From Syncephalis fuscata (taxonomy: Eukaryota > Zoopagomycota > Zoopagomycetes > Zoopagales > Piptocephalidaceae): a stretch of 64,000 bases of DNA. Shown piece after piece: positions 24,387-38,773 of this stretch. Position 1 is the stretch's first letter; every line of letters starts with the position of its first letter. The position numbers and the translations under genes were made by a program. Where the stretch lies: assembly GCA_025786725.1 (NCBI GenBank), contig JAHLTZ010000026.1:186001-250000 (forward strand), written 5' to 3'. Under the pieces are notes generated by a model. That model was not told the DNA's origin, searched no databases, and saw nothing but the letters and a program-made list of their open reading frames with translations.

Positions 24387-25161
24387 ATCTCTGGTTATTG
24401 TTGTGACGAATATACGCAATAAACATAAAATAATGACAAATATTAATCATCTACTCTTTTTAATTGACGTCATTTCTTTATTATATTCTTATTACTTGTC
24501 ATACATCATTACCAATGCCTCCTTTTATAACCATCTATTACCTTCTACTTCCTTCCTTCTCTACATCTATATTTACTCTTTTTCTCTCCATCTCTAGTTA
24601 TGGCCTCAATATTGCATCATTGGGTGCGAAATGGCGTTTTTCTCACGAACAATTCTCATTGGTCGGAAATGGCGTAACTTTTGGGCCAAATGAGGTGCTA
24701 AATCGAGTTGTGTTATTGTTGGAACTGCTTCGTTCGGAGTTAGCATCACTCATGGTTTTACACCAAACAGGACGTGAAATGGACAGACAATGAGTAATGC
24801 GTGATAAATGGATCCATAGACAAAACATACAGAACAGCGATTGGGTGACAATTTGAAGGAAGGCAAGGACACAGTCACACGCTCACTATGATATTTTTCA
24901 TCCAGCCAATAGTTATCTTTTGTAGTGAGTCTATATTTTTACTTTTTACTTTCCGTAAATTTGGTTTGTCAGCGATAAAAGTATTAAAAGCAAGCGAGTA
25001 AATCGCTCTGCCACACGTTTGTTTCGTTGTAAACAATTCATTCTACGCTTTTTCTACTAGCAAGTTTCATTTGCTACTCTACCGTTTATTTATCGGTATA
25101 CGCTACTCTACTACCTCTACTTCCTTTCATTTGATACTGTTTTCTGTCGCTTATTATCAGT
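24387..25161. other. Divergent intergenic region HAD gene / cystathionine gamma-lyase
   Basis: About 775 bases between divergent genes. It contains a CTTCC-rich tract near 24540-24600. Short ORFs on both strands at 24600-24830 lack family resemblance and are not called. It may include a 5' exon of the downstream gene. Confidence 0.4.
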
Positions 25162-26546
25162 ATGCATTTGCCATTGAAGATATCGATGCTGGTTTGGATG
25201 GTGGCATTGCTGTTGCATCATCTACTGCCACGGCAGCCAGTGGCACCACCATATTGGCTACTTCAGCTTCGTTAGCCGCACCAACACCATCTGCCTATGC
25301 ACAACCAGAACATTTTAATCCCAATGCTGGCTATGGCTTTGGCACTAAGGCCATTCACACCGGTCAACATCCAGATCCAGCAACCGGTGCCGTTATTCCA
25401 CCCATTTCTCTCTCGACCACCTTCCGCCAATCAGCCGTGGGTGTCCATCAAGGATTCGAGTACTCGCGATCTGATAATCCAACCCGTCATGCTTTTGAGG
25501 AAGCAGTGGCTGCATTGGAGGGTGGCCAACATGGTCTAGCCTTTGCTTCGGGTAGCGCGGCCACAACGACAGTAATGCATGCATTGCCGCGTGCTAGCCA
25601 TGTCATTAGTATCAATGATGTTTATGGTGGTACTTACCGTTTCTTTACCAAAGTGGCAACCGCACTTAGCCACGACATTACCTTTGTTGATTTAACAAAC
25701 GTCGACCATCTCGAAAGCTATTTCCGCGATAACACCAAACTTGTATGGATCGAGACCCCTACCAATCCAACACTTCGCTTAGCAGACATTGCTGCTGTTG
25801 CCGAAGTTGCCCATCGACACAATGCACTCGTGGTCGTGGACAACACCTTCCTATCGCCTTATTTCCAACGTCCCCTCTCTTTGGGTGCCGATCTAGTTGT
25901 TCATTCGGGTACCAAGTATTTGAACGGTCACTCGGATGTAGTTATTGGTGTGGCAGTGACCAATGATGGCGCATTGGCTGAACGTCTACGTTTCTTGCAA
26001 AATGCACTTGGTGCTGTGCCATCAGCATTCGACTGTTTCCTTGCGAATCGTGGTCTAAAGACACTGCACGTACGTATGCGTCAACATGGCCATAATGCTT
26101 TGGCTGTTGCTCGCGCACTTGAGGCCCACCCTGCTGTTGAACAGGTCATTTATCCAGGTCTTGAATCACATCCACAGCACGAATTGGCCAAACGCCAACA
26201 ACTCGGTTTCGGCGGTATGGTCACTTTCCGTGTTCGTGGTAACCTTGCTACCTCTGAACGTTTCCTTTCGGCCGTTAAGATTTTTGTACTTGCTGAAAGT
26301 TTGGGTGGCGTTGAGAGTCTATGCGAGTTGCCTTCACTTATGACTCACGGTTCAGTATCGGCTGAAGACCGCGCCAAGCTCGGTATTACCGACACGTTAA
26401 TTCGTCTATCGTGCGGTATTGAAGATACGGAGGATTTAGTCGCTGATATTAATCAGGCATTGGCCGTTGCTGCACCCGAATTTGCTCGTGAATTCGATGC
26501 TGTATCGACGACCAGCAGCAACGACGAACCTATTGGCTCTCGTTAA
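25162..26546 (+). CDS. CYS3: Cystathionine gamma-lyase (PLP-dependent transsulfuration enzyme)
   Basis: Converts cystathionine to cysteine, ammonia and 2-oxobutyrate. The core starts G-F-G-T-K-A-I-H and includes EYSRSDNPTR, G-S-A-A-T-T-T, GGTYRFF, the PLP-binding S-G-T-K-Y-L-N-G-H-S-D and ESLGGVESL, and runs colinear to the stop without introns, unlike its neighbours. The N-terminus is unresolved. The open frame runs back to 25071 without any ATG before the core. The ATG at 25162 is one frame off, which a single missing base before about 25290 would repair, as found in other genes here; an upstream exon is the alternative. The leader is Ala/Ser/Thr-rich. Cystathionine gamma-synthase is a close relative, but the overall pattern fits the lyase better. 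Confidence 0.9.
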
Positions 26547-26810
26547 AACGCATATGTAGATAGAGTGGTAGCATTTTGTTGCTGGCTACTACTTTCCATC
26601 ATTTGCGACTTTTATTATTCATGCGTACTCCTTTGGTGTTTATATTTTTAATATTTAGTCTTTACAGGCCGATTACCAGCGTTATATATATATCTATATA
26701 TATACACACATAATAAGCGATTTTCTATTTTGTTACTGCCATTAATTCAACATTTACTGTAGTTGACAATAAACAGTTTCAATAATTTATTCATTTATAT
26801 TATTTTGTTC

Positions 26811-28988
26811 TTATATAGAATTGGTATGATATTGCATCAAATTGACCAAGTATTGTTCATTTGTGCGTATATACTCGCCCATCTGATGCATCCATCGAGC
26901 CAAATTGCCATTCGTCGTTGCTACAATATTGTTGTGCATTGCTGGCTGGTGTGTATGACGTGCTGCGTCCCATGCTTTATTTAATAACGCGATAATCTGC
27001 TGTATGTTTGCTGGTTTGTCGTTATTGGGATCTATACACATAATAGCGAGTTTTGCTGCTGCGTAAAGTCGAATACTAACTACAGGATGCCATAATATAT
27101 GACGTACTTGCCATTACGTGGAACTAATAGTAGAGATTGATAAGCATCAAGCAATTCTTGAGCCATCTCATACGCCAATGGCCATTCAGATGATGTCAGA
27201 GCACGTGTATATCGTTGCTGTGCCGCTTTACGACGTAGATGATGTTCTAGTACTAAATGGCGTTTGTAGATTGTATGAATTTCTGCAAGTTTTGTATCAT
27301 CCATTGATTCTATAACTAGTTGGTTAATAAATAAATAAAATATACAAAGTGATGTAATAACTTGCCATCAGACTGAGATAAGCGTGTTTTATCAATAAGA
27401 TCGGTTATTCTGTTCAGCTGACTTGACTCAACACTACTATCACACTGATTGCATCTGTTTGTGGATTCACCATGCTGTTGAATAAATCCACCACACTGTT
27501 TTGGACACTGCAATGCTTCACAAATATCCGTGTCCATCTATTATAATAGTATTTAATCAACCATTTCGCGTATTATGTTATCATCATCATCATCAACTTA
27601 CTTTACATCGATCACAGTTACAAGTAAAAAGTAATTACTTTTAGTTCATGTTGTCGAGTGGTCGTTGGCATAGTAACATCGATATAGTTGATGGTAAGCT
27701 AATAAACAATCTATTAAAGGCTATTCATTAATACACTATTATTGTTCACCTCTTCATTTTTATCTATCGTATGTAGCGATCTTACAATTGCTATTGTTCC
27801 ATCAAATACAACAGTGCAATTTGGACGACATGATGGTTTAGTTGAGAAAGACCTGGATAAATGCCAACGCCTACATCTTCTAGTTCAGCATCTAGAATAG
27901 CATGGCTATTACAGCCAAATCGACACCAATACTCTATTAAATCGGTGGCCGACCCGGGTAATTCAGCAGTATCTATTAATTCAGCGACATTAAGACTTAA
28001 ACGAGTATAGCTTTCTAAAGTAGTTGCTGACTGGAGTTGCCTATCTAAATATTTAACAAATACAATTATTAAGGTATAATACTGAATATAAATAAATGTA
28101 TCAAGGATACGTCCTACAAGACTATGAAATATCATTTTCTGTATATAACATTAGTAACTACGTTATAGATTATGTATAAATAGCTTACTAATAGTGGATC
28201 TGAATGCTGCAGTCTTAGTAGACGAGCCATAGCACGCGTAGGTGCATCAGCCAATGTTTTTGTATTTAACTTTCGTAATGCAGTACATTCACGTTTATGT
28301 AGCTTCCAATCAGCGCGTTGACAGGTCTTTACCAAAAGATTAATATATATATATACATATATACGCACGTAATAAAAATATAATTACTTACAGTTGAACA
28401 GTAATATAATCGTTCACAACCAGTACATCGACGTAATGAACTATCATTACAAAAACAATGGCTACAGTAATTGGCCAATGTTTTTGTATATAAAACAGCC
28501 ACCGCAGCTGGCTCGGTTAGAACAACCGTTCCTGCAGCCAACAATGCTTTTGCGTAAATACCACGACCTTTTCAACCACACTTCTAAGCTTAATAGAACA
28601 TGTGCAATACTGGTAAGTTGCGTGGCAAGCGCAGTGTCGTTTTCATCAGACATTGGCTTTGGTATATCATTCGATTGATATGTAGCATCTATTGCTATAT
28701 CCTTTTCAGTAGCATGGCTATTCTGTTCTATAGAAGCTGTACTTTTACTCTTATTACTCTATCATAATAAGCTACAGTCGGCAAACAAGTTAATAACTAT
28801 CTTACAAGTTGTTTCTTGTGCTTTTGTCGTCTAGTCGAATCTACCGTGTCCATTTCCTCACCAAAACTTAGTAGAGTTAGATTTGCTCTGACTGTTTCAA
28901 GATTCAAGCTAGAGCTATTCTCTCTCGGCTTTTGCTTCTTTTCGTCATTAGACGCATGTTTTCTTCGAATTGCACTTTTAGGTGGCAT
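26811..28988 (-). CDS. SMYD-type SET and MYND domain protein (putative lysine methyltransferase)
   Basis: Starts MPPKSAIRRKH, a basic N-terminus. The first SET part follows (G-R-G-I-Y-A-K, then A-A-G-T-V-V-L-T-E). The MYND zinc finger comes next (C-S-H-C, C-T-G-C, Y-Y-C-S, CQ..W..H..C), then the SET core with the invariant N-H-S-C-R-P-N-C, a Y-I-D-V motif, the post-SET cysteines (C-N-C-D-R-C) and a helical C-terminus. This is the split-SET order of SMYD proteins, which methylate histones or other proteins with S-adenosylmethionine. Three single-base losses fall inside conserved motifs: 28568-28572 (before GRGIYA), 27829-27834 (inside NHSC) and 27626-27630 (poly-T before FTCNCDRC). About seven exons. 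Substrate unknown. Confidence 0.82.
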
Positions 28989-29518
28989 TATAATAAAAAA
29001 ATGATAGAAATTGCTGTAACTATACATAATTTAATAGCAATGATCTATTTTTGTACTATCCATCTATCTATTATTTGGTCTTGTGGGCCAATGTTTTACT
29101 CTCGTGGTATATGAATAGTAACGCCTATCATCATTATATTGGTACTAGTCTTTTTGCATTACTTTACAATCAAACAGCCAAATCATAATTATTCGAGCTT
29201 AATACTTTATTAGCAAGTGTTTCGTTATGCAACGATCAATGTTTAATATCAGCAATCAATTGTTAATAACGATACCTGTCTCAGCACTTGATAATACCAT
29301 GCTAAAATAAATAAACCCATTCCAGTGACTAAACTGTAATACCAAATTGAATAATGTGTGGACCAATTGCTATTTTTCATACTTTAAGAAAAACATGGTT
29401 AACTTATGCACAAAATCAATTACATGTAAAGCAGCATAATTCAATGCATTGATATTACTGTTATTTTGGCGTTAAGCATTCTTTAAAATGTATCCAGATA
29501 TTGGAAAGATTGAGTTTG

Positions 29519-29716
29519 TTAGTAAAAATAATGGTAGAGGCATAAGTGGTATATCATCATTGTTTCTGTAAAATCAATAGATTCAGCTTGTGTCGTATGG
29601 TTGTGTAGTATCATAATACACGTTAATAGGTGCATTTCTACTACATTTATACTGGATGATGACAGTGCTACGTCATCAGCGTAAATACTGAACAGGTTAA
29701 AAAGGATTGGCTGCAT
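29519..29716 (-). pseudogene. Degenerate non-LTR reverse transcriptase fragment
   Basis: A 65-codon open stretch starts P-I-L-F-N-L-F and continues into I-Y-A-D-D-V-A-L-S-S-S. Both are hallmarks of LINE-type reverse transcriptases: the P-x-L-F-N-x-F motif followed by the YADD catalytic box. The segment that normally lies between them is almost absent, and the sequence beyond shows only weak resemblance. It is therefore a short, internally deleted fossil of a retrotransposon with no intact element around it. Confidence 0.5.
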
Positions 29717-29996
29717 AATAGCATACTGTCGATATATTAATATAAGTACGCTTTAAACTATTACTTGTATGTATTTTATTGGTTATATTATACGCCAATG
29801 TCATAGTTAGTAAAATGCATCATATTAATATTTCGGTATAACCACAGACATAAATAGGTCATACAATACATATAAATAACTAGTGGCATTAACAGCACAC
29901 TCTACTTTCTTCCAAATACACACACTTTATTATTCACTACTCTATTTTACCGCATTTTGTCTATTTCAATTGCTTGTTTAACAAATCAATACTATT

Positions 29997-30101
29997 ATGA
30001 AACTTTCTATTGTCGTCATCTGTACCATCATCGTAGTTTTTGTGGTCAATACAGCCATGGCGAGTGCTATGTCTGCTCAATGCCGTTTTCGTGTGTTGTA
30101 A
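29997..30101 (+). CDS. Micro-ORF encoding a putative secreted peptide
   Basis: 34 residues starting M-K-L-S-I-V-V-I. A strongly hydrophobic Ile/Val core is followed by A-M-A-S-A, a good signal-peptidase site, and a short tail S-A-Q-C-R-F-R-V-L. A CT-rich promoter-like tract precedes it (29900-29945) and AATAAA-like signals follow. It could be a real small secreted peptide, a first exon, or a truncated gene: the frame loss common in this window could have cut it short. Confidence 0.35.
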   Translation: MKLSIVVICTIIVVFVVNTAMASAMSAQCRFRVL

Positions 30102-30322
30102 TTACTATAGATATACAAACTTATTTTATAAACAAGAAAACAAGGTACAAATAAAATCATAAAAAGCAATTTAAAAAATAGCTCTGATAATAAAACACAC
30201 ATAAATATGTAACATAAAAATTAATTGTATACGGGTTTATTATTCAATTTACTCATTGAATACTGTCTAAAAGAATAAACATCTTCATTATCAGGCTAAA
30301 TGTAACAGTAGTAAAAATACAA

Positions 30323-31245
30323 TCAGCTTGCTGATGGTATGACAAAGTTGTCTTCTTCGTTGGCCATAAGAGCAGCCATGCGCTCACCTTCTTTGACGAC
30401 TACAATACTGGCTGTAGCCAAGACCTCGGGTTTGGCAGTCGTTTCAATGTCGCTCAACAAAGCCTCGTCCTTTTTCAAGTAGCGTTTCATCTGGACACTG
30501 CTTAATGACAGTCCACAGCGCTCATAAAAGCCAACATTGTGCTCAGCACAGTTCAGCAGCAGCTTGTAGCATCCTAGTACGGTTGCCATATGGGTAAGCT
30601 GTTTGATAATGCTAAATAGTATAATAAAAGACACAATTAATTATAGTAGGCTGTATACGTGTGCCGTGCTGTCATGGTACCTACCGCGCGCCAAATCCTG
30701 TACCACGTTGCTGTGCATCAACCACGATGTCCTCAATATGGCCAGCCTAGATCCACAATATGAAACAGATACTTTATCAATACAGATAACGCATGATCAT
30801 TCCGATACCACCACTTACGCTTGAACAGCCACGAAGAAACTTTTGTTCTATAACCAGTGTACCAGTGGCGACAATCTTATGAATACGCACGTCTTCAATT
30901 ACTATGACAAGTGTACTGCCATGTCTGCGCATTAGATTGAATTGAGCTATATTATTAATAAATCAGTTAGCTATAGCGATCCTATAGTCTTTACGTATAT
31001 ATCTATATACTTGCCAGTAAACTGCTCACGGGTCACCTTTCCTACTTCGGCCAGCTGTTCCAAGCAAACGAGATAGCCTACAAGCAATGTGAGTAACTGA
31101 CTCGTTGGCGGCTTAGTATGTCATCTCCTTGCCTACCTTTATCGTAATCCTCTACCGCCAAGGGTCTCATTTCGAACCCGGTTGGCATCTGGGCAAGTAT
31201 ATCGGCACAGAGTATGCTTGCGTCAAAGAGTGATGAGATAGCCAT
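30323..31245 (-). CDS. GNA1: Glucosamine-6-phosphate N-acetyltransferase
   Basis: GNAT-fold enzyme making N-acetylglucosamine-6-phosphate from acetyl-CoA, a step towards UDP-GlcNAc and hence chitin and glycans. Five exons; the product begins MAISSLFDAS. The acetyl-CoA-binding region Q-Q-R-G-T-G-F-G-A-R, preceded by HIEDIVVD, is the Gna1 signature. N-C-A-E-H-N-V-G-F-Y-E-R-C-G follows. The C-terminal tail of about 60 residues (from K-R-Y-L-K-K-D-E) is longer than in yeast Gna1. The intron after R-E-Q-F-T (31014 downward) uses a GC donor (GCAAGT) instead of GT. All other junctions keep the frame, so this gene shows none of the one-base losses. Confidence 0.88.
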
Positions 31246-32525
31246 GTTGTTGCAAACTGAAAATAGAATAATGAACGATGAAATGCGACGAGAGAATGAA
31301 CGATGTATAAAGTAGCAATAGAGGTAATAGAGTGTAGAAAGAGAATAAGAAGCAGCAGACAGTTAAGCGCGACAAGACTTGCTTAAATCCAAGGTTTCAA
31401 GGCTCTATCATCAACAATTGGCCGTGTTATATAAATCCTTTTAGTGTAGATGTGCCATGCGAGCCTCGTTGGCATGCATTATTAGCGTGTATAGTCCAGA
31501 CTGTGACTGGTGGTTTACCAGTTAACCTTGATACCATTAATCAGTGCTAATTATGGCACAGTAGCTATTCGCTCATTCATTTTCCCGTTCCCTTAGCATT
31601 TCCCGTCTATATTTATTAATATTTACTTGTATATTTATATTTTAATGCCTTTGTAGCCTTTCTAGTCTATTTGTCCCATGAATCTGCCCATGCGATGTGG
31701 TGTGTGTGTGTGTGATGAACATATGGCGGCGTTCCTCTCTCCCCCATGACTGTTAAACGACGTCATATTACTCGCTCTCCTTTTCTACGACTCCAAACTC
31801 TCCTTTTCCAGTTCCTTTACCTGCTTATCAATTCATTCACTGTTATTAATATTGTTTAGTGGACACTTTTTGTAAGACTGTGTCGTCGCTGACGACATAC
31901 CCCGCATCATATTGCTTGCTACTTACTAGGGTCGCCATTGTTACCTTGGTGACAGTCGTGTTAACAACGCTGTTTCTATACGGCAGTACACATTGATAGA
32001 CGACACCAGTCATTTATTATTTTTCGTCTTAGGTACTGTCGAGTTGCGTATTTGTTGTAATCTTAAGTTTGTTGTCATTACTGTCGCTGTCGTCATTCTT
32101 TTTGTTGTTATTGTTGTTACTGGCAGTCTTTGTCTCTAGTTGCTGTCAGTGTTTGTTTCAATCCATTGACGGAGTTTGATTTACTTATTTACAGTAACTG
32201 TAATCAAAACAAGAATCCACCATTTATCACAGTCACTATCATTGAGTAGTGTCATTGTTGGTGTGTACACTTACCGACTTGATCGGTCAGTTATATTCTA
32301 CGGCAAATTGCCATACTGTAGAATTATTAGCCAAATAGTGAACGGTCACACGTCTTAATTGCGCTATCGGGTGTTATCAATACTCCTTTAACGGTTATTA
32401 CTAATTGCCCGATAGATTGTACAACACTTAAGCGGTTGGGTACTTTGCTTTGTCTACTTAATACTGCCTATTTGATTGTCTATCTATCTATCTATTTGTC
32501 GGTTACTCATCTCTATACTGGTACA
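31246..32525. promoter_or_regulatory. 1.3 kb divergent intergenic region GNA1 / RSPRY1-like
   Basis: No coding sequence recognised. It contains a TGTG repeat near 31700, C/T-rich stretches at about 31730-31830, and a T/G-rich tract (TTGTTGTTATTGTTG) near 32095-32125. It presumably contains both promoters. Confidence 0.4.
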
Positions 32526-35319
<2,794 letters not shown>

Positions 35320-35487
35320 TATATCATTACCAAACCATGCCCTTTTACTACATGTACTCTTAGATTAAAAATAAATAATGCGTATCAATAGTATATTTCT
35401 TTAGAATAAATCACTCATCATTTTTACATTTAATAATGGGTATTTTAATTTTAATATAATTACTATACTAGAAACTAGAATGAAAGC

Positions 35488-37717
35488 TTAAAACGGTGCA
35501 CTGAAATCATGTATAATTAGTCGTCGGTGCTTATCAATGACCGGTATATGAGTGGCACTTGAGTGAAGATCGCGAGAAACACCGTTTTCTTCAGTTGATA
35601 AATGGCGAATGGGCCGGCCTGTCTCGACATCTATTAAGAAGGCATGCCATCGATCACGGTGTCGATGATTGACGAGTACTAATGGGCCCACCACTACCAT
35701 AGTATGACGATAGGCAAGCGGTGCAAATCGATGAAGCGTATGACCATTACGAATGTCTATAATTACAGTTTGCTGTACACCTGATATAGCAGTGGCCGAA
35801 GAAGTAGTTGAAGTGGCCGAAGAAGAAAGATTTGAAGAAGAAGCAGGAGAAGCAGAAGAGGAGAAACAGAAGAAGTAGCAGAAACAGAGGCAAAATTAGT
35901 CGTAGCACATTGGTTGTTGATGTAGTTGCTGGTTGTGTATCAACGATGGACTCAATATACGTCTCTGTATTAGCAGTATTTGTAGTTGTAGTTGTAGCAT
36001 TATTCGGCCAAATAGATTGCATTACTGGATTGTTGGTAATCATTGTAGAATTTAATAAATTACTTAGTTCCACTATAGCGTTTGGTTGATATTGATGGTC
36101 ATTAGTATTAAATGCTGATAATGGAACAGAATCCGATGCAAATGCTAGTGTATGATAGGTAGATAGAACACTAAACATTGGATTGCCATCAGCAAATGGA
36201 TGAAGTTGTAGTGTAGATGGTACTGTTGCTGTAATTGTTGCAGCTGTCGTAGTAGCAGTAGTGGTGGTGGTGGCTGCAGCTGTTTCCATTGAAGGTGAGG
36301 ATAATGTTGATGATATTGATTCAAGATCAAGTAGTGTTGTTGATGATTCATTAACTAAATCTTCCGGCTCATAGGCATCTATCATTAATAGACCATGGCC
36401 CATAATAAGATTGCCTGGTGCATCTGCTGATCGTCGAATCCATTTCATTTTGTTATTACGTGTCGATAATACCATTTCCCATTTTGAGTTTTCTTGTACA
36501 GCAAGTGTATAAATACAATCATCTTCTGATTCTGCCATACGCATGGTCCAAATATAATCGATAGTGCCTATAATTGGTATTTTAATAACACCACGTCTTA
36601 TACAGGCAGGTGGCCTTTTAGATGCTTTATGATTGCTATAAAGTACCCATTGCTCCCAGGCTAGACTTTCATCTTCTTGGGCATCAACAAGAAATACCGA
36701 TACTTGAGTATCATCTATATGGCCTGTACCGCTTCGCGAATTGGGTTGGATGTGAATACAGCCAGCACGGGCCTCTAATAAAAGTACTGGTTCATTACGT
36801 GAATCCAAAGATAGATCATGGATGAAGAACAGATCTTTGGGACGTTGTCGCGATGAATCATTGCTGTTAAAATGGCTATTGTCGGCACTGGCAAAGAGTG
36901 ATTGAGTCGGTTCGTGACTTATACTTTTACCGTCGGCCATCCATAGCAGCCAACGTCCATATAGATCAACGATAATCGAGTCGTATCCTTGTGGTAGCTC
37001 CCAGTGACCAAGCAACTGTCCTCTAGGATCATCCCAGCGCCATACGCACATAACATCTTCGTCTGGATTGACTAGCATAGCGACCAGGACGACGTACTGA
37101 TCGTTGATGTGAACATAATGCGGCTTATTCACAAATGAATAGGGTGCCATACGAATTTGCTCGAATTTACCAAAGTGTAACTGCAAAGGAGTGGCATTAG
37201 GCCGATTTTCAACCAAGTACAAGGTATTTGTGCGGGACTGCATGTGACATAGCAGACAGCCGGCAGCCGATGCGGCCAATATAAGACCATGCCACCAATC
37301 GGTACGTTCTTCTTCGTTATCGTTGTCGCCGTCGTCGTATGATATACCGGGAAATGTGACCACATGACGTGTTGAATTGCCAGTACGCCAGTTCTTTTCG
37401 AGTAAATAGCGCCGATGGAAAAGATCAAGCCAGTTTATCTCGATTGCCGAAATAGTAGTTGCTTTGTCGATTGAGCAGCCGCGTTGACGAGAGAGCAGCC
37501 AAAGATATAGCTTGCACTCACGATCACAAGGTGGAAATGCCGAATGATAAAAGCGACGCCAAATGAATACGCCATTCTCGCGCGATAGCAGTGCATATAG
37601 CGTACGACAGGTACGTATCAGTCGTAAGGCTGTATGCCAGTCAAGACGACGCACAATATCATCACGCAGCTCGACCGGTAAAGTGATAAGTCGTGCTGTA
37701 GAGCCGTGTGCCGTCAT
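35488..37717 (-). CDS. F-box protein with predicted beta-propeller-like C-terminal part
   Basis: Substrate adaptor of an SCF-type ubiquitin ligase. The F-box lies at about residues 12-55: L-I-T-L-P-V-E-L, then T-A-L-R-L-I-R-T-C-R-T-L-Y. The following 450 residues have repeated beta-strand-like segments (H-V-N-D-Q-Y-V-V-L type), consistent with a propeller or substrate-binding domain, but no repeat family was recognised. A Thr/Ser/Asn-rich linker follows. Two one-base losses (35904-35909 and 35861-35868) replace a Ser/Thr-rich stretch by an artificial Leu-rich one. Past them the frame rejoins V-V-I-I-D-I-R-N-G and the final domain ending H-D-F-S-A-P-F. Single exon. Start set at the ATG at 37717. 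Confidence 0.75.
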
Positions 37718-38773
37718 TGGCAAGTAATATTTCTGTACAATGTGGTGATTTGTTTATAATGATTGTCGTTGATGTAAATGTTGTTAGTTTGGACTATTGA
37801 AGAAAAGAATATGCCGCTTAAAGGAGCTAGAAAGACAAGGTTGAAAGTGTATCAAATCAATGTGAGTGTATAAATTTTAGGACCGGTTTACTTGCCGCTA
37901 CCAAACGTGCGAACGCTCAAATGTGAAATGGCCGATGCAGTATTACTATGTGTTGTTTGTGCGTGTATTTAGTTCATAGGCCATATTCTGACCACTAATA
38001 CGTAACGATTACGAGTAATCCACATTATAGCTGGATACGGTGCTTATTAATACACAATAAATGAACTTTACTTTTATTATTATACTGGAAGGTATTGGTA
38101 AGCTATGAATTAGAAGTTATTTTTTAATTGTGTTGAGCATAAAACAATAGAAGCTTAAATGAACAGACAAAGAAAGTGTATAGATATTGGTAATACAGTA
38201 TAGTATGTGTACGACAAGGTGAATCCAATTGAAATGTGTAAAGAACATAACTAGTAGTAAATAGACGACTTTATCAATACAGTATGGATATTGTAGAGTA
38301 AATGAACAAAAGATAATACGCAAATTATAATAGCAAAGTTATAGCAATAAGATGAAAAGTGAAAATAAAGAATACAATGCGTTAGCATATAATAAATACA
38401 GTAGGCAATAAAAAGTAGCTTTTATTATCGCTATTATGTGCCCAGTATATAATAAAACGATGTATCCACACATCTCTCTATTTTTCTATTAGAATGGATA
38501 TACAATGAGAAAGTGTAAATAGTAGTGTTCAGTTTACAGCTTAATAAGTGATATGAGTTAAATTTATAATTAAATACTAATAAATCATACCTTCTTGGTA
38601 TTAAAAGTTAAATATAATTCTATGTTTCTGTATGCATATATTGTACTTCGCTTTCTAGTTGCACACTATTTCTCACATTGCTTGATTCTTGCTCAATTTA
38701 CTTGTTACTTTAATTAGAGCTGTAATAACTTGCATATAGGCTGTCTAGGCGCAGATATCCAGCTATCTACGCC
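37718..38773. other. 1.06 kb divergent intergenic region
   Basis: Between the F-box gene and the Gbp2-like gene, which diverge. AT-rich, no ORF with coding character, no repeat partner noticed. Should hold both promoters. Confidence 0.45.

Larger units (their letters stand above)
28989..30322. other. 1.3 kb intergenic region with remnants
   Basis: Lies between the SMYD start and the Gna1 stop. It holds the reverse-transcriptase remnant (29519-29716) and a micro-ORF with a signal peptide (29997-30101), each listed separately. The rest is AT-rich with no recognisable gene. Confidence 0.5.

Noticed and set aside
24643-24828. Minus-strand 61-residue ORF as a 5' exon of the HAD gene
   Set aside because: The HAD gene has a good ATG at 24386 just before its catalytic motif, and no splice link was evident.
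29957-30154. 65-residue plus-strand ORF
   Set aside because: Out-of-frame shadow with a TTG start; the signal-peptide frame starts at the ATG 29997.
35747-35880. Leu/Phe-rich transmembrane tail on the F-box protein
   Set aside because: It appears only after a one-base frame loss; the correct frame reads a Ser/Thr linker.
35808-36089. Lys/Arg-rich plus-strand ORF
   Set aside because: It is antisense to the Ser-rich linker of the F-box gene; base bias explains the composition.
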